Program-made: the position numbers and the translations under genes
Origin: Lepidurus packardi
Lineage: Eukaryota > Arthropoda > Branchiopoda > Notostraca > Triopsidae
Direction: 5' to 3'
Length of the DNA stretch: 64,000 nucleotides
Assembly: GCA_023053545.1 (NCBI GenBank)
Contig: JAKZAN010000002.1
Coordinates: 10,412,790-10,476,789, forward strand
In this document: one piece after another, positions 22,965 through 42,000 of the stretch
How the letters are laid out: each line of letters begins with the position of its first letter
How positions within the stretch are numbered: position 1 is the first letter of the stretch
The notes under the pieces: model-generated
Told to the model about the DNA's origin: nothing
The model's input: only the letters and a program-made list of their open reading frames with translations
Databases searched by the model: none

Positions 22965-25707
22965 CTAGATATCCGTCTCGGTGCTGGAATTGGACTGCAC
23001 CCATCGGCTTTTCCGCTCTTCCAAATTAATGGCAACGCTTTCGGGTTTGGGAAACGTTATGGAATGCTGTCCTGGCGGAACTACCATCAATGGTTTCACA
23101 GGAACTCGCTGGGCATTGTCCAACAGCAAGTTTGAAGCTCCTGTTAGTTTAAATGAACCTCCTCCCCGAGTACCCCGCGACAATACATCACTTTCATTCG
23201 ACGCCGTGGAATGAAAAGATCTGGCATCCCATAATCCGTTCCATTCTTCGTCTTCGAACCTGCGAACTTGGCTTTGTCCGTTGGTTCTATCATCTAGATC
23301 ACAATTGATCAACTTTCTATCTCTTATCTTCAGGGACGCCGGATAATCTCTTGTTTTTCTGGACGCATTTGCATTGACTTTATTAGCGGCTGCAACTTTG
23401 GATTTACTGGCCTCCACTTCATTTTCGTGAAAGACAATCAAATCATCTGCTGATATGGCACTGCTCTTGACAGGTTCGGGACCCTTGATGTTAGTACACT
23501 GGCAACCGCTGGCATACAGTTTTTCGCCAATAAAAGAAGGATATGTCTGGGTGCCCTGATGAACGATGCGGAGACCCTGTTGGAGTTGTGGCATGGATTT
23601 CGAGGATTTCAAAGGCACAGGATTGTTGCCATAGGAGTTTTCAGTGCCTTTGCAGGAACAGGTAGGAACATAGCCATTAGTTGTTAAGTTTGGGACTTCA
23701 TCCACACGTCGCTCTTTTTCGCGCTCTTCTAGAACTTTGGCCATGATCGCAGCAGAGACCATTTCTTCATGACTTTCTTGAAGTTCATTTGAGTTCAGGG
23801 AATAGATCATGGAAGTAGGAGGGAAGGCGGATATAGGCACACGGATTGTTTTAGGCTCAGGACGTGGGGACGGTGCTTTTGCCTTCAAATGAGGCTTCAC
23901 GCTAGTCTGAATATCATCTGGAAGCTAAAGAGAAAATGCACATATTTACAGCGTGAAACTCCTGCTCCTTTCCCTTAACTTTACCATATCCAATCGATGG
24001 GCAACAAAATTAGACGGCTTGCATTGCAACAAGCGAATGGCCACAGCCATATCCTCTTTATAGCGACCCTACGATAGTTTTTAATTACAATCAATAAGTA
24101 GATGAAGAAGATTGATAAATTTACGTTCTCTTGCTCGAGCTTAGCCAGCAAATCTCTCTGTTGCATTAATTCAACGTTGAGGACAGTTACATCTTGCAAT
24201 AATGCAGACTTTTCAGTTTCATACTTGTCCACAATCTTTAGTAACTTGTCTTCCAAGCCTTGATTGACTCGCAATAACTTACGATGAGCTTCCACCAACC
24301 TTTAAAACAAAAAAAAAAGAAAAGAACTAGATGCTCGGATGAGTTTTTCTTAAGAAACACAGAATTATTACCGCTCATATTTATCTTGTAAGAAGAACAT
24401 TTCTTGTCGCAGTGCAGCTGACTGCCCGTTAGGAAACTTCTGAGCTTCTGACCATGCGTTGGTTTCCATTGCCATAATATGTTGGTCTCTTTCCCTTAAC
24501 TGCTCCTTTAATTGCTCAATTTCGCGATGCAGATGTAGTACGTTCGACACTGAAGAACAGCTTGCAGGACACTCATATCCCTTAAAAAAGAATGTAGAAT
24601 ATTAACATAGTAAGGATTGTACCAGTTGATTCAACACGAACAAACGGAATGAGCACGGTCCAAGTTGCACGAAGCGAAAAAGAAAGAAAACAATTACGTT
24701 ACAACTTATTCGAGCCTGTCAACCACTGAATCCAAAGATTGTACACAGGAAGAAACTAAAATGCTAACCGAGATGTGTGTACATCCCTCCAGGTCACTCC
24801 ATATTCTAAAATGATTTCTTTGAGGACGAGTCTTTGGGGTGGTGCAGGCACAGCAAGAGGGAGTTTATTTCTGTATTGATTGAGGCTTCAGCCAGCCAGG
24901 CTAAAGGAAAGGGGGGGGGGGGGGGGGGTTAGGGAACCTCGAGTGCTGAAGTCAAAGGCAACCAGCTTCTTTTGTGCTGTATCTAAAAGGCGTTTTGGCC
25001 GGAGAAGGGGAGAACTATGCAAGGTGACTCGGGCTCATTCGGTGGCAAAGTACTAAAGTCATAAAAATCTGACTTTGGCAGTTAACGTGGCATAGAACAT
25101 GATTCATTTGCAAAAGGGAGCCAAGATGAAGGACATTTTTCTCGCCGACGTCATTCCAGACAAAAAAGGCCAATAAAAAGAAAAGGCAATCAAGTGGAGG
25201 CTTGTAGTTTTGGCAGTAGAAATGAATAAGCACTAATAGCTTTTCAGGTTGTTTAGTGTAGAGTTGCGTCTCATAGGGAAAAGCATTTTAGTTTACGCAG
25301 CATATATAGAAACAGGAAGACAAAGAGCCGGAAAGACGCAGGATTTGAATTATTTATAACACAGGGAAAGGATTTGGTGATAAGGATTGCCTTCAACTCA
25401 CGCGGTACGGGGAAAAAATAAACGTTCTATTCGACTATTGCGCACTCCTGGGATTTATCCCCTATTAAGTTAAGACTATGCTTGGTGCTTTGCAGTTTAG
25501 GGAGTTCCTCTTTATTTACATTGTCATTCGCATTGGTCGTTACTTAATTTGGGGAGCGTTCCCAGGGTTATTGCCAGGGTCTGTTGGAAAATAGTACACA
25601 TGACACCAGAGCACAGTTTAATAAGAAGTGGATAAAGCAATGCTTACGGGAGATGATTGGGATGAAGTGGCTCCCACATTTTTGAAACTCCAGTTGCCAT
25701 TGGCCAT
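22965..25707 (-). CDS. TJAP1/Pilt-like junction-associated coiled-coil protein
   Basis: Predicted 495 aa (human TJAP1 about 557). Minus-strand exons: 25707-25648, 24580-24372, 24299-24125, 24068-23985 and 23924-22965. The phases agree, and the stop is the TAG at 22967-22965. A long coiled coil spans about residues 30-145 (HREIEQLKEQLRERDQHIMA, later LEDKLLKIVDKYE). The family-defining block follows: RYKEDMAVAIRLLQCKPSNF at about 150-169, then HRLDMLPDDIQ at about 172-182. Mammalian TJAP1 has the equivalent ERYRLDCNLAVQLLKCNKSHF...LPCELQ. The C-terminal two-thirds is polar and probably disordered. Mammalian relatives localise to tight junctions and the trans-Golgi; BEGAIN is a synaptic cousin. 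The first exon (MANGNWSFKNVG) is assigned from its ATG and strong donor only. The gene lies about 1.7 kb downstream of Ena on the same strand. Role in this organism is inferred from the family. Confidence 0.83.
24911..24928. repeat. Poly-G tract, 18 bp
   Basis: An uninterrupted run of about 18 G in the first intron of the TJAP1-like gene. Such tracts can form quadruplexes and are unreliable in assemblies, so the exact length is uncertain. Confidence 0.9.
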
Positions 25708-27402
25708 TCCAATAATTGTACGTATAATATAGGTTCTCCTTTCAATACAGATTTTGAACCACCTGTAGTAAAACATTTTTAAAACACAAAATAAAATTGC
25801 AAAGTAAAAAAGATAAAATAAAAGCACTGAAATGTGCATGTTCAGTAGATGAACAAAAACAACACATACCTGCTTGTTTAAATATCAGTTGCTAAAATAC
25901 AGCTGCTACAGCTATTGCTAATTAAGACTTCGGTAATCTCAGGAAAATACAAGAGAGTTTAACGAATAAACTCAAAGAAACTCGTATCCACGTCTACTTT
26001 GTTGACACGACTACTATGACGTCAAAGAGAAGTAGGTGACTGCCAGCGTGCTGCGCGGCAGAACTCCGAAGCTCACGGTTTTCTAACAATTTGAAACAAC
26101 AATCTTTGTACAGTATTACGTACAGTACTTACATGTCAGATTCAAGGAAATTTAATTGGAATACAGTACATATTTATTTCAAACATCGGCAAAATATCCT
26201 CAACCCCTTATACAGTACACACACGCAAAGTTTGACAAGAAACTGCGCTCAAGAATATCTAAAGTTGTCGTTAATTAGCCTATATCCCATTCTATGGAAT
26301 TAAAAAGAAAGAATGAACATTTCAATCAAATTCTCATGACTTGCAAGGTTAATTAGACCCAAAAAAAGCTATTGTACAAAAGCTATAAGCTTACGAGACC
26401 ATGTTGTTTCCCTTACGGGCTACAGCAAGTTAGACAAATCAAGCCAAACCTTGGAAACTAATAAGGCTTTTCAGAAGGGTTTTTATAAAAACAGAGGTAA
26501 TAAATTGGGTCCATCTTATAAGTCTAGGAATGAACAAAAACCGATAAACTGACGGTGGTTGATTTGGTTTCTTTGCGTCTCCAGCAATTGTGTCTCTATA
26601 ACTACATTTTCTCCTAGTCAAACTTTCACAGAGTCGAAAAGATTTGCCCTTGAAAATTTTGCCGCACAGAAAACTTGGATGGGTCAGTCTTGTTTATGGA
26701 AACCGTACACACTTCATGGCCCAAATCATACAATGCAGTCCAGAAAGGAAGAAACTGACCATTCCTTTTAATTCAGAAGAAACTTTTGCACTTGACAAGC
26801 ATTTTTTTTTTACTTTTTCGTTACAGCAACACCCAAGGCAGAAAAGATGTCGTAGAAGTTTATAATGCTCCTTTTCTGTATCCTCCCTCCAACTTATCCG
26901 CTTCAAACAATTGAGCAGGTTTGGCAAGCAAAAGGCCCCATCAAGAAATTTGCTTGCATCATGACAGAGAGGGGGTGGGCGAGAGGGAGAAATAGGGGAG
27001 GAGCCGGAGAGAGAAACTGAAGCGCAATTATTCTGATTAATGAAGCCTGGAAACTAACAAACTGGTCGAACGCAAACAATTTTCCTTTACACGAGGCCCA
27101 AGAAGTCCGCTTACAAAAATTATGGGAGTGCTTAGAAGGGCAGCCAATTTGGTTCTGGTAGAGACAATTTTGAAGACCAGCGAAATACTTGGCGGCACTG
27201 TGGAATATTAGTTCGCAAATTCACTTGTTGATCGCAATGGCACGGCACAAACGTAGGAAAGAATACGAAGGAAAGAGAAGAAAAGCCCCATTCGAACCCA
27301 CTGCACTTCTGCTTCCACTTAAAATCCGTTTCTAATTTTGCATTCACGTAAAAAATTCCATTGTGTGACCTCTTTGCTTACGACGGACATGAACAAAACC
27401 CT
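25708..27402. other. TJAP1-Ena intergenic interval
   Basis: No exon was recognised. It presumably holds the Ena 3' end and the TJAP1 promoter or untranslated exons. Short open frames on both strands lack motifs. Confidence 0.5.
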
Positions 27403-31961
<4,559 letters not shown>

Positions 31962-34900
31962 GATTAGGAGTCCTTTTCGAGTTAATCGTCAGTGTGAAGG
32001 TCCTTTACATGCTAGAATCCAACCAGCACATGGGTATTCAAACTCTACGTGCAACCATGCACCACGCAACACTTTCCACACTATCACCCAGGAGATCGAG
32101 GGGATAAAAAGAAACTAAAAAAAGCTACCGACGTTGCTCTTTACCAAATTCCAAGTTGGGATTGATTAGGACATCCCTTGTCAAAGAGGATTGGAAGACC
32201 TGAACCAAAAATAGAACTAAAAAAATTTGACCGAGACCCAAGACCAATTTCTGAAAGTAAACTGGCGTGGCTTCTCCTTAAGTGATTGTCAAAGATATAT
32301 TGCATGGTTCCACCGTCGACGTCGACGTACTTGGTCGGCAGCAGAAGCGCACGCCGCCAGTCGCAGCTCGATAAGCAAGATTTTTCAGACCCGCACAGCA
32401 GATAGAACCAATTCACTAGTCAAAAGAACAAAATCTAACGCTACTAATAGCGTTGATTAGAATAAATACAAATTAAATTAGCAATCTAGTCCACAATGGA
32501 AAATACTTCCCACATCCCCACCCTCCTCCATTGTTAAACCCTTTTTATTTCCTTGTTCTAGGTCAGAAGAAACAACAATGAAATTCTCCCCCTCCCCTCC
32601 ACGTAGCCAGGCGATAACTGAACGAAAAAAAAATCAGATAAAATGTACATTTATTTAATACAGTTTCCAGAAAAATGTAAACAGTCTAATAATAATAATT
32701 TAATGTCTAATAATAAGATATCTAAAAAATAAAAAAGTAATTGCATGACTTTACTTAGATACTTTGCCTTCGTGGGAGGAATCAATTTTTTGTTCTTTTT
32801 AATTTTTGTTCTTATTTTATTTATATTTTTTTTGTCTTTTTGCAATTAGATAAACTTTGGAGAAAATCCGGGCCGCTTCGTGCGGATTCCACCTTTTGTC
32901 GGGATTACCAGCAGCTCAATAGCTTCAAAACCGACAACAGCGCAAATTTGAGGTTCATAAAAACGGATTCAAAGATTTCTTTTGTTCTTCCTCTGTCGAA
33001 TGTCCTGTTCGACTTCATTTTATGCATTGGAAGACTTCGCCCGTCGTATTTTATGGGTTTTTTTCACAAGCGACCCATTACTAATGCCAACTTCGGTGAG
33101 TTTTTCTCTCTCGATCGAAACGCAAGAGCATGGTTGGTCGACCTTTTTTGTATTATTTTTTTTCCCTGTGAAAAGCGAACAATCCTTCCGTACAGCTTAG
33201 TTTTTGTTTAGGTGAGAAATGTCTTTGAGTTAGATTTTTTTTATGTTGCACCGTTGAAGCTAGTTTCCTGTACATTTTTTTTAAACAAAATAGTCCTACA
33301 TGGAGAAAACGTCAACGTGTCGACAACGAAGCTATCCTAAACTGCTACTCTTGTGTGCTCTGTCTACTGTAAACCTGAGTTAATGTAAGTATAGTTCAGA
33401 ATTGTCTCCCATGGTGTTATGTTTCCAACGCCCTTCTCTGATTCCCTTTCATACGTAATCATAGTTTCGCCATGGACTTTATCAACAGAGCGATAAGACC
33501 CAAACACCCACAGCGTTATACAATGATGTAAACTTAATCAAAAGTTTAGCAGGGAAATAGAAGAGGAGTTCGATTTCAAGATAAGAACTTAACACCCTGT
33601 AGAAAATTTTACCAATTCCCTGACTGTATTTCCTGGAGGGGTGCGAGCCTCTTCAATGGTGAGACAGTTCTTTCCTTAAAAATGCGCGAGCTGTCGTTAC
33701 TCTAATTTAGCTTTTGACAGTCATCAACCTCATTAGTATGTCGACGAGTGCCATTCGCCATTAGCTCATAAAAAGTTAGACTGTGGCACCATTGGGGATA
33801 AAGGATGTTTCCACACTACATAAAAGCCGCCCAAGGTTGCATTTTTAGAACACTTTAAAGCTTTTCCACACTGTGGCTTTTCCTCATTATGAGTGAAAGA
33901 AATCCACATAAACAACAAAAGCGCAGTTTAACACCACTTCGTAGATACTGTCTAGACCTAGGTTCATACCATATAACTGATTCAATTAAAAGAAGAGAAA
34001 CTGTTAAATTAAAAGAAGAGAAATACATAAGACTTTCTTAAGGAAAAATATTTGAATGCAATGAAAAGCGGAAGTTGCATTGTTCCCTCCATTGTTTATC
34101 TAGTTTTATCGCCTCTTACCAAGGAAATATCGGAAAGTAAAGTTTCCTGCTACCAAAAATCCGTTTCTTTTGACTCTTTTTTTAAGCTTCCGTACTAGTT
34201 TTTGCCTTATTTGCATACAATTAACATGACAATTCCACTCCAGGGTAGACTGCAAGAATCACGCAACATGACAACGGAGGAGGGGTCATTTTCATTCGAC
34301 GCATATTATATAACAAAAGAAATCCTGCGATTCTCAAGAAATACAATGCTAACCATTCACTCTTGCTGGCTAATTTGTCACCTAATATGCAAAAACTGTG
34401 TTATTACTTTATTTGAGAGAAGTACGTTATTGGAGAGAAGGAGACGAGCGAACACGCTAAAGGTGCGTATTGACAACTATCAATTATTTGTACAGTGTGT
34501 AAGGACAGGAGGGAAGCTTTTTTCGTCTTATTTGTTTAGTAACGAAGAGGAAGTCGCCATAAATAGTTCAGGCTTATCGTCAATGCATGTAGGGCGTAGC
34601 AAGGCAAGTCTTTTATATTCCCAATCGTGGTTTTCTTTTCAATCCTCGCAAAGACCTTCACACTACTGCTGGCCATGGTAAGTCCATAACGGGGATAGCA
34701 CACGATATGTGCGAAACAAACAAAGTAACACTTATGAGGTCAAATGATTTAAACAAATTTAAATTTGATTTTTTTTTTCATTCCTAGCCTACGAAACGTA
34801 GGATTATATGAAACGTAGACTATACGAAACGTTTTCCCCTTGCATTCTTTTAATTAAGGCAGAAACAGATGAATGGTAGAATTATCGATTAGTGAATCAC

Positions 34901-35780
34901 CCCCAGTTGACTCTTTCATGAGAATGTTACACACAGTTACGGTTGTAGGCCAGTTCGGAAGATTAACGAGATCGAACCGGGCTTGGGCAGGGCTGAAACG
35001 TGGCGAATGACTGATAAATTGCTACGCAAAAGACGAAATAACTGTGCAAGTCTTCAAGCAATCTTGGCTTAAAAGCCAGAATGAGAACGACAAAAAATCA
35101 AGATCAAGCCAGGAAGTGGGGGCGGGTAGAAATTCAGATTTCGAAACATTTCCTTCATTAAGCAACCGATAATAAGGTCAGTTCGTAAATTTCAGAAGGA
35201 AAACGAGTGAGAAATGTGCTTTACCTGCTCATGGTTAGGAGATAGAGGCTTCCTTCACGCGTTTCAATTTAATTCACATACACAAGCAAGAAACTACCGA
35301 TCTGGTAGTCAGCTAATGATATCAGGCCACACTAACTCGGTGGGTAAAAGTAAAACTGCGACAAAACGGTTAAATCACCACTGCATAAACCTCCAAGGCA
35401 AATTGCGTCTGCTGGCCAGTGTGCGATCCTGTATGAATGATTCTTTTGGAGGGATAAGGCGATATCAAACGTTTTCAACAACTAGACTTCCTGTGTCGAT
35501 AAAAATAAAAGAATGATTAAAACAATGCTTAATGACCCAAAACTTCTACTGCTCCAGGTGTTAAGTTCATGCTTGTGCAGTCTGCCAAAGCGGAGAGTAG
35601 ATCCCCTCTGACTCACCAACATTGAGTAGCACAGTTGTCAGTATACTATTCTTTATGTTCATGCTTTAGGTTTTGCGATGCTACTTATAGCATTTAAAGC
35701 TAAGTAGATGAACTATATCCAGACAACACAGAAAATTTGAGCACAACTAAAACTTATATATAATTATGAAGGGAACTTAC
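31962..35780. other. Gene-free interval upstream of Ena
   Basis: No recognised exon. This may be Ena promoter or 5' intron sequence. Open frames such as 34202-34681 (plus, 159 codons) have no conserved motif and no intron partners. Confidence 0.45.
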
Positions 35781-35944
35781 GCTAGACAATAGATAATCAC
35801 AAGCTTGGGAACTTTCACTTTCGTTGTTTTCTTTTCACTGATCCAAACTTCTGTTTCTTGGGCCCCCACAGCAACAGCACCGACAGCTGAGACAGCCACT
35901 CCCAAAACGGAACATCCCCGTTCGCGTTCCTGGCCCTTGGCCAT
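35781..35944 (-). other. Possible alternative first exon of Ena, or an orphan exon
   Basis: A 54-codon open frame starts ATG-GCC-AAG-GGC and ends at a strong donor (GC|GTAAGT) in phase 2, which is splice-compatible with the Ena EVH1 exon at 30401. Its sequence includes a hydrophobic Val/Ala/Gly run (LGVAVSAVGAVAVGA) that would be odd before an EVH1 domain. It lies about 100 bp from the start of THADA on the other strand. It may be an alternative Ena N-terminus, part of another transcript, or a chance open frame. Confidence 0.3.
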
Positions 35945-36046
35945 TTTGACTACTAGCGCCAACGATTCCGGAATAAAGTATAAACAAATCCGTCCGAAAA
36001 GTGTCGTCGAGGAAAACCGACAATAAAATTAACAAAATCTATCGCT

Positions 36047-39000
36047 ATGGATCATACAGGGAAAATCTATAAGCTTTCCCGATGCCTATTTACGCAGTAT
36101 AGTGATGTAAAAGCTTTAAGAGCTTTTAACAAAGTAAGAATTCGTCGTTTTTAAAAATTTTAAGTTATCACAAACACGTTTACCTTTTATGTTCGAAATA
36201 GCTAACACAGTTCCCCTTTTACTTAGGAGCTTTGCGAACTGGCAGAAGGGAGGATGGGAGAAACAAAAGATGCTATACTAAAGGCCTTTGAGGAGCATTT
36301 ACAGGAAAAAAGCGTTTCCTGTTCAGATTTATTTACGCCATGTACGTTTTACAATGAGAGAAATAAAGAACATTTTAATCCGCTTACTTGCTTTTTTATG
36401 TAGTGGCAAACATTTTGTCCGCAAGCTCGTTTATAAAGAGGCTATTGGCAGAAACACCGTTTCTTCTCGGGTTTTGCCTAGAAAAGTTGGAGGCGTGGCA
36501 AGAATTGGCCGATCCTCAGCAACTCATTAGAGTAAATCATTAAAGAGACAGGAAAAGGAAAGTTAAAATACTCATTTTGTATAGGTTATGCTACAAATGG
36601 CGCAAACTCCGACACCTGACCAATCTCTTTACCCCAAAGCTAAAAGGCGGCTATATGAGCTAATGGGCTGTGATACGTTTCCGCCGGACGCGTCGTTTCT
36701 ATCGGGCACAGTCTATCATTTAATCAACTCCCACTTGAATCTGTTTGAAATTTCATTGGTGGAAGACTGTGAGTTTCGCCAAGTCTGTCTCAGCCACGGG
36801 CTTCTGACTGTGTTATCAAGAAAACCTCCTGATTGCTTCCAAGTTCAGTTGCAAGAACTGCTCCCAATCCTCATCTCACTGTGCCAGCGAAACAGGAGCC
36901 ATTTTCATTTTTTTCACAAAATGAAAGCCCTCGATTTATGGTTAACGAACTGGAAACAAATCCGAGCAGAAAGCAAGTTGGCTGAACTGTCCCTGCCAGA
37001 TGGTCCCGTATTTATTATTTTGAATTCCAATTGGGAATCGCCGATCTCCGGCGTCACTGAATTGGTCAAGACCTGCATGGTGCTTCTCCTTGATTGTCAG
37101 ACTGAAGCTGCAGGCTCAAAACTTCTCGACATAGTGCTTAACTCGCTTAGCTGGCGTCTTAAATCAAAATATTTAACCCTATCGGTAATCATTCCTTATC
37201 TTTCCAAACAACAAGTAAGGCGTCTTTGTTTTAAATTACTTTAAAAAAACTAAGCAATTAACAGTATTACAAATGCTACAGATCTTGGTTAACTGCCTCG
37301 AAATCATGGACGGACTATTGCAAAGCCTGCCAGTAAACCATTTAGCATCAACGGGATTTGATGCTTACAAAGTGCTCCTAAATCACCTTTCGTATGAAGA
37401 ATTTACTAACTGTGCCAAAGATTCGTTCATGAAAGGCCTGTCCCTCGATCACTCGTAATTGTTTCCCAATTTTCTATCGCACTATAAAACAGGAATTTTC
37501 TACTTTAGCGTTGCCTTGGAGAATTGTCATCACTTATGGCTGCCTTACACGTTAAGTAGATACCCTAGCATGTGGACATGGTTAATGGATACACTACAAA
37601 CGCCCAAAACGTTACCTGATCATCTGTCGCTCATTACGTGTCTCAAAGTAGGGCGAATGAAGGGGCTCGTAACAGATGAGACGCGTCTGTGGGCTTTAGT
37701 TCGTCCCGCTTTACAACACACTGATGACCAAATACGAGCAGTAGCTTTTCACTGCCTAGCTTTCACTAAAAAAAAGTCACAACCTTTGACACCCGAGGAA
37801 CGTACCCTCACTCTTCATTTTCTCGCTTTCAATCTCAACGTGGACAGCCCTTCCTTCCGGCAAAGTGTCATGTCATCCCTCAAAAATTTAGTCTTGCGAG
37901 TCTTCGAAACTGCCTTATCTCAGCTCAAATCCTTCGATTCACCCATTCTCAACGAGGCGATCATGTACGTTGAGCAATTACACACCATATTCCATGCGAG
38001 TCTAAGACCTGGGGCGAACTACCAGCGTAAATTTATCTCCCTAGAGGGCTTACAATTACTTTTCCAGTTTGTCTACGATCCGTATATAGTTTCGTTGAGC
38101 AAAGGCTGCACGCTTGCCAAGCGCGAGCAGTTACGGCACGTGGCTAATGCTAAGGGCCTCTGGGACTTCAACAATGAAAACCAGTTGCCGGCCTGGCTGG
38201 TTTGTTTGAAAGATGACGTCACCGATATTCGAAAGAAAGCTACGAAACTGGTCTCTACTTATTTTCGCCCGAGCCTCACGTACGTGGAGTCGATTTTCAA
38301 AAAAGGATGGATACTGTGTGATAGTCCTAAGCTCCAGGAGTTCGAATCCGGTGCCTTATTGCTACACATAGCATTCGTTTGGGCCGGGCAGCCCAAAGCC
38401 TTCTCCGATTTTGAATCTAAAACGGAAAAATATACGTGGCTCGAAGCTTTGCAGTTCCATACTTTATTTACGAGGAAGCTTATTGATCAACTAGCAGCTG
38501 AATTTGCGCTCTTGAAGACCAATTTTCTGCAAGCCGCCAGCTTAGCTCCCTTACACGGCTTTCTAATTGCCATTCGTTACCATTACGAGCTCAACGACTC
38601 TACCCTTTGCCCGGATCAACAAGAGCAAGAATATCTAATCGAGTTGCTGGATTTGTGTGGGAACATTGTGCGATATACATTGGACTGTTTGTCGTGTAAA
38701 AGCGATGACAAGAAAGGTTCTAAATCGTTTCGTTTTACTTACAAATTTTTTCGTATTTGTTCAATAACGAAACTATTGATCACAACAACGACTGTGTATA
38801 TCGACCAATGACTGCTTTTACTTCGTTTTGACCAATCGTGTAATTGCTAGCCTACTACTACGCTTAGGGAGATTCCTTCAAAACTCCCCCAGTCAATTAA
38901 ATGAACAAGTTATTTAATTGAATGACCTGCTCCTTTAAATTGACCGTGGAATTTAGAAGGGATATATCGTGTAGAGTTTTTTAGAGGTCTTTTTTTTAGA

Positions 39001-42000
39001 GTGTAAAACTTTACTTAAGCGTAGAAGTAGGCTTCAGATGGGAAGTAGACACAAGGACTCCGGACCCCAACAGAAGCACGCCTAACATAACCTAATCTAA
39101 CCGAAGTCCTTTAGTCGAGCCGTGCTTGTGTTACGTTGCCGCAAATGACAGTACTGGTCAAAACCACGGAAAAGCAATCTCATTGGTCAATTTGCAAAGT
39201 ACATGTAGCGATCAGTAGTTTCATTACTATTAATCCATAATCTGATTTCACTTGTTGTTTTCTAGATATCGCGCCATCTTTTGAAGCTATCGGCGATTCC
39301 GTAGATGAGATAATTAGGCAGTCAACTAAAGAATCTTTGCCGCAAAGGGTTTCCATTAGCGCCCAACAACAACTGGTCCAATCTTGCGCTTGGTTGACTT
39401 TGAAAGTAAAATGCAACAATTTTGTACTTTTTATTATGTCTAGCCGAAACTCTTTTCCAGTCATAAGCTTTCAGCATTTATTTGTGTTTTTCTTTCTTGA
39501 AGGAAGCGTCTTTCTTGGTGGCTCGTTTGGGATGCATTCTGGTGAACAGCCCGTCGAGTTTGGAAACGACAAAACAAAGCTTGAAACTCTTGGCGGAAAT
39601 TCTGGTTCGGTGTCGACACAAGGGTGTTATTGAGACAGCCGGGGAAGCTTGCTTCGCATTATGCCAAGTTGTGCTTAGCGTCCCGCAGGACGAATTGCGA
39701 CAAATTCCCATGGATCTTTTGCGCGATGTTTTGCAGAGATTGCAGGAACAAGAATCCGGAGCTTCCATCACCAGACGCTCTGCTGGCTTGTCTTTTTTGG
39801 TTGTCAAAATCGTGAGCAGCGAACCTAAAAAACGACAGGTAGGTTTAACATACTTTTCATTAATATCACATATGATCTTAACATTACATTAAATTAATTA
39901 CGAATTAATTAATTAGTTAAATTAATCTTTTCTTTAGCGTCCATTGGTGGTTATGGCTGTGGGACAGCTGATGGCTGTTGCCACGAAAGAAATACCGTCG
40001 ACGTGCAGCATGACGATGGACTTGCCCTCCGCACAAGCGTTGCATATTCTTCGAAATTTGGTGCACGACTCCTCCTTAGCCCCTGACCTGATACCCTACA
40101 TGTCAGAAATACTGCAGTTTTGCATTCCCATGTTGTCTTCGCCTGCCTGGACGGTTCGCAACGCCGCTTTGCAGCTTTACGGCTCCCTGGTTCCTCGCTT
40201 GGTAGGTTCAAAGAAAGTGCGAGAAGATCACTTACAGCCCAACACGATTACCGTGGACGAGTTCTTCAGCAAATACCCTGAGCTGCACAATTTCCTGCTC
40301 GAGCAACTCGAAGTCCATGCAGCTACCTTAACACCACAAGTGAAAGCGAGCTTGGTCCCTGTTCTGAGTTTAATGGCTAAATTAAGTCCCGGCCTACTGC
40401 CGTCTGGGCCCGTCAAGAAACTCGCCTTCAAAGCTGTTTTCCACAAGCTAATGGGCAGCCCCGTCATCTACGTACGTACTTTGGCAGCTCAGGCCATGAC
40501 GGCCTTAACCAGTTTGCTTGATTTGTCTCAGGTTTTGAGAGAGTACTTAGAGCTCGCTCTGGACGAGCAAAATAGCACTAACGCGATGCACGGGTATTTG
40601 CTCGTGGTGCGTATCATAGCATTGCGCTTGCAAGAAACAAATTCTAAAGATTGGCCGGAATTGCGGCAGCAAATCAAGCGGATTGAAGCTATCGAGAAGC
40701 GCCATGCGTCCTATTTCGTTAAGGTGACTGTGGTAGACCTGTTTTACAAATTGGGCCTGGAAATGGACACGAGTGAATGGCATTTCTTGCTGGAAGATCG
40801 CACATATATGACAAATTGTCAAAAGAGACCTGGCTTTCCATCTTGGTTGCGACTCAAGACTAAACTTTGTCTTTCTAAATGTCCCTTGTCCAGTTTAATA
40901 ACCACGTGTGCGCATGGCTTAGCTGGCAAAGGCCTGGATCCAGCGTTGGCCGTTCTACAAGTACTGAGCACCAAATTGCCCAAAATGTCGGCCAGTAGCG
41001 TGATTGCCAACTCAATCATGTCATTTGTGACTTACTACATTAAGGTTGGTTTGATAGTGGACGCTTTGCCTGTTTGCTTAGAGATAGTGCTCTGTCGTGG
41101 CGCATCTTGCTTGAGCAACGACGTCTATGAATGGTTACCGGAACACTGCCTAAAGTACTTGAGTAAAGGTAAATACGGCGAAGTCATAGCCAGTTTAGCA
41201 TTACCGGTGTTGGCGCTTGTCATGGTAGAAGCCTCTAACAAACCTATTTTCACCTGTAAACGAGAAGAAACTCTGCTTGATGAGCTGGCGTATCATGTGA
41301 ACGAGTTTAGCCAACCCGAGCAGTCGGCGACTTCACGAATGGGAGCAGCGAAAGCTTTGTTGGTCATTGGACGTAAAATCTTTGCACCCTGCAGCAACAA
41401 AGAAAACTTAGAGCTTAAATGCGAGCTAATCTCGCGTTCCGTGTTACGGCTGTTACAGGATGAGGATAAAAACATTCGATTACGAGTTGCGAGTATGTTC
41501 CCCGGCGAACCGGCGCCTGCGCATTGCTTGCCGCTGATGGTCGAAACTTTTGCTGCCACCTTTGTCGAAACTGATGTGATTATTTTTGCGTGGCAAATCT
41601 TAAAACCTTCGGAAACCCCTCTAAGCACTTGGAAGCGGTTACTGAAGCGTGACGAAGCGTATTTGTTTGAAGAAGAGCCCCGCAATCCGTTTGCAGAAGA
41701 AACGCGCGTGTATAATGAATGGGGTACTTTTTGTACCCAGATGGCGAAGGTTTTGCCTGCTCGTAGCAGAAAAGAAATCCAAGTCAAGCTCCGACATGAG
41801 ATTCAACTATTTCAGAAGGAGATAGCGGAATTGCTGCCTTGTGTGAAAGAATGGTCGAGAGAGGACATTGTGTGGAGTCCCGTAGGTTGCACGGAAGGTT
41901 ACTGCATGTTCGTGAAATTGAAAAACCGAATAAGTTTAGCCGAGGCCTTGTTAGGAGAAGAGACACTTGAGGGAATGAATACTGTGATGAAAACTTGGGG

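Noticed and set aside
35805-36026. Plus-strand frame resembling a secreted protein with a signal peptide
   Set aside because: It has no ATG at the hydrophobic start and overlaps the antisense candidate exon and the THADA leader; probably chance.
37455-37457. In-frame TAA in THADA, suggesting a broken gene
   Set aside because: It lies in a 54-bp GT-AG intron (37455-37508) whose removal restores phase into the conserved sequence after it.
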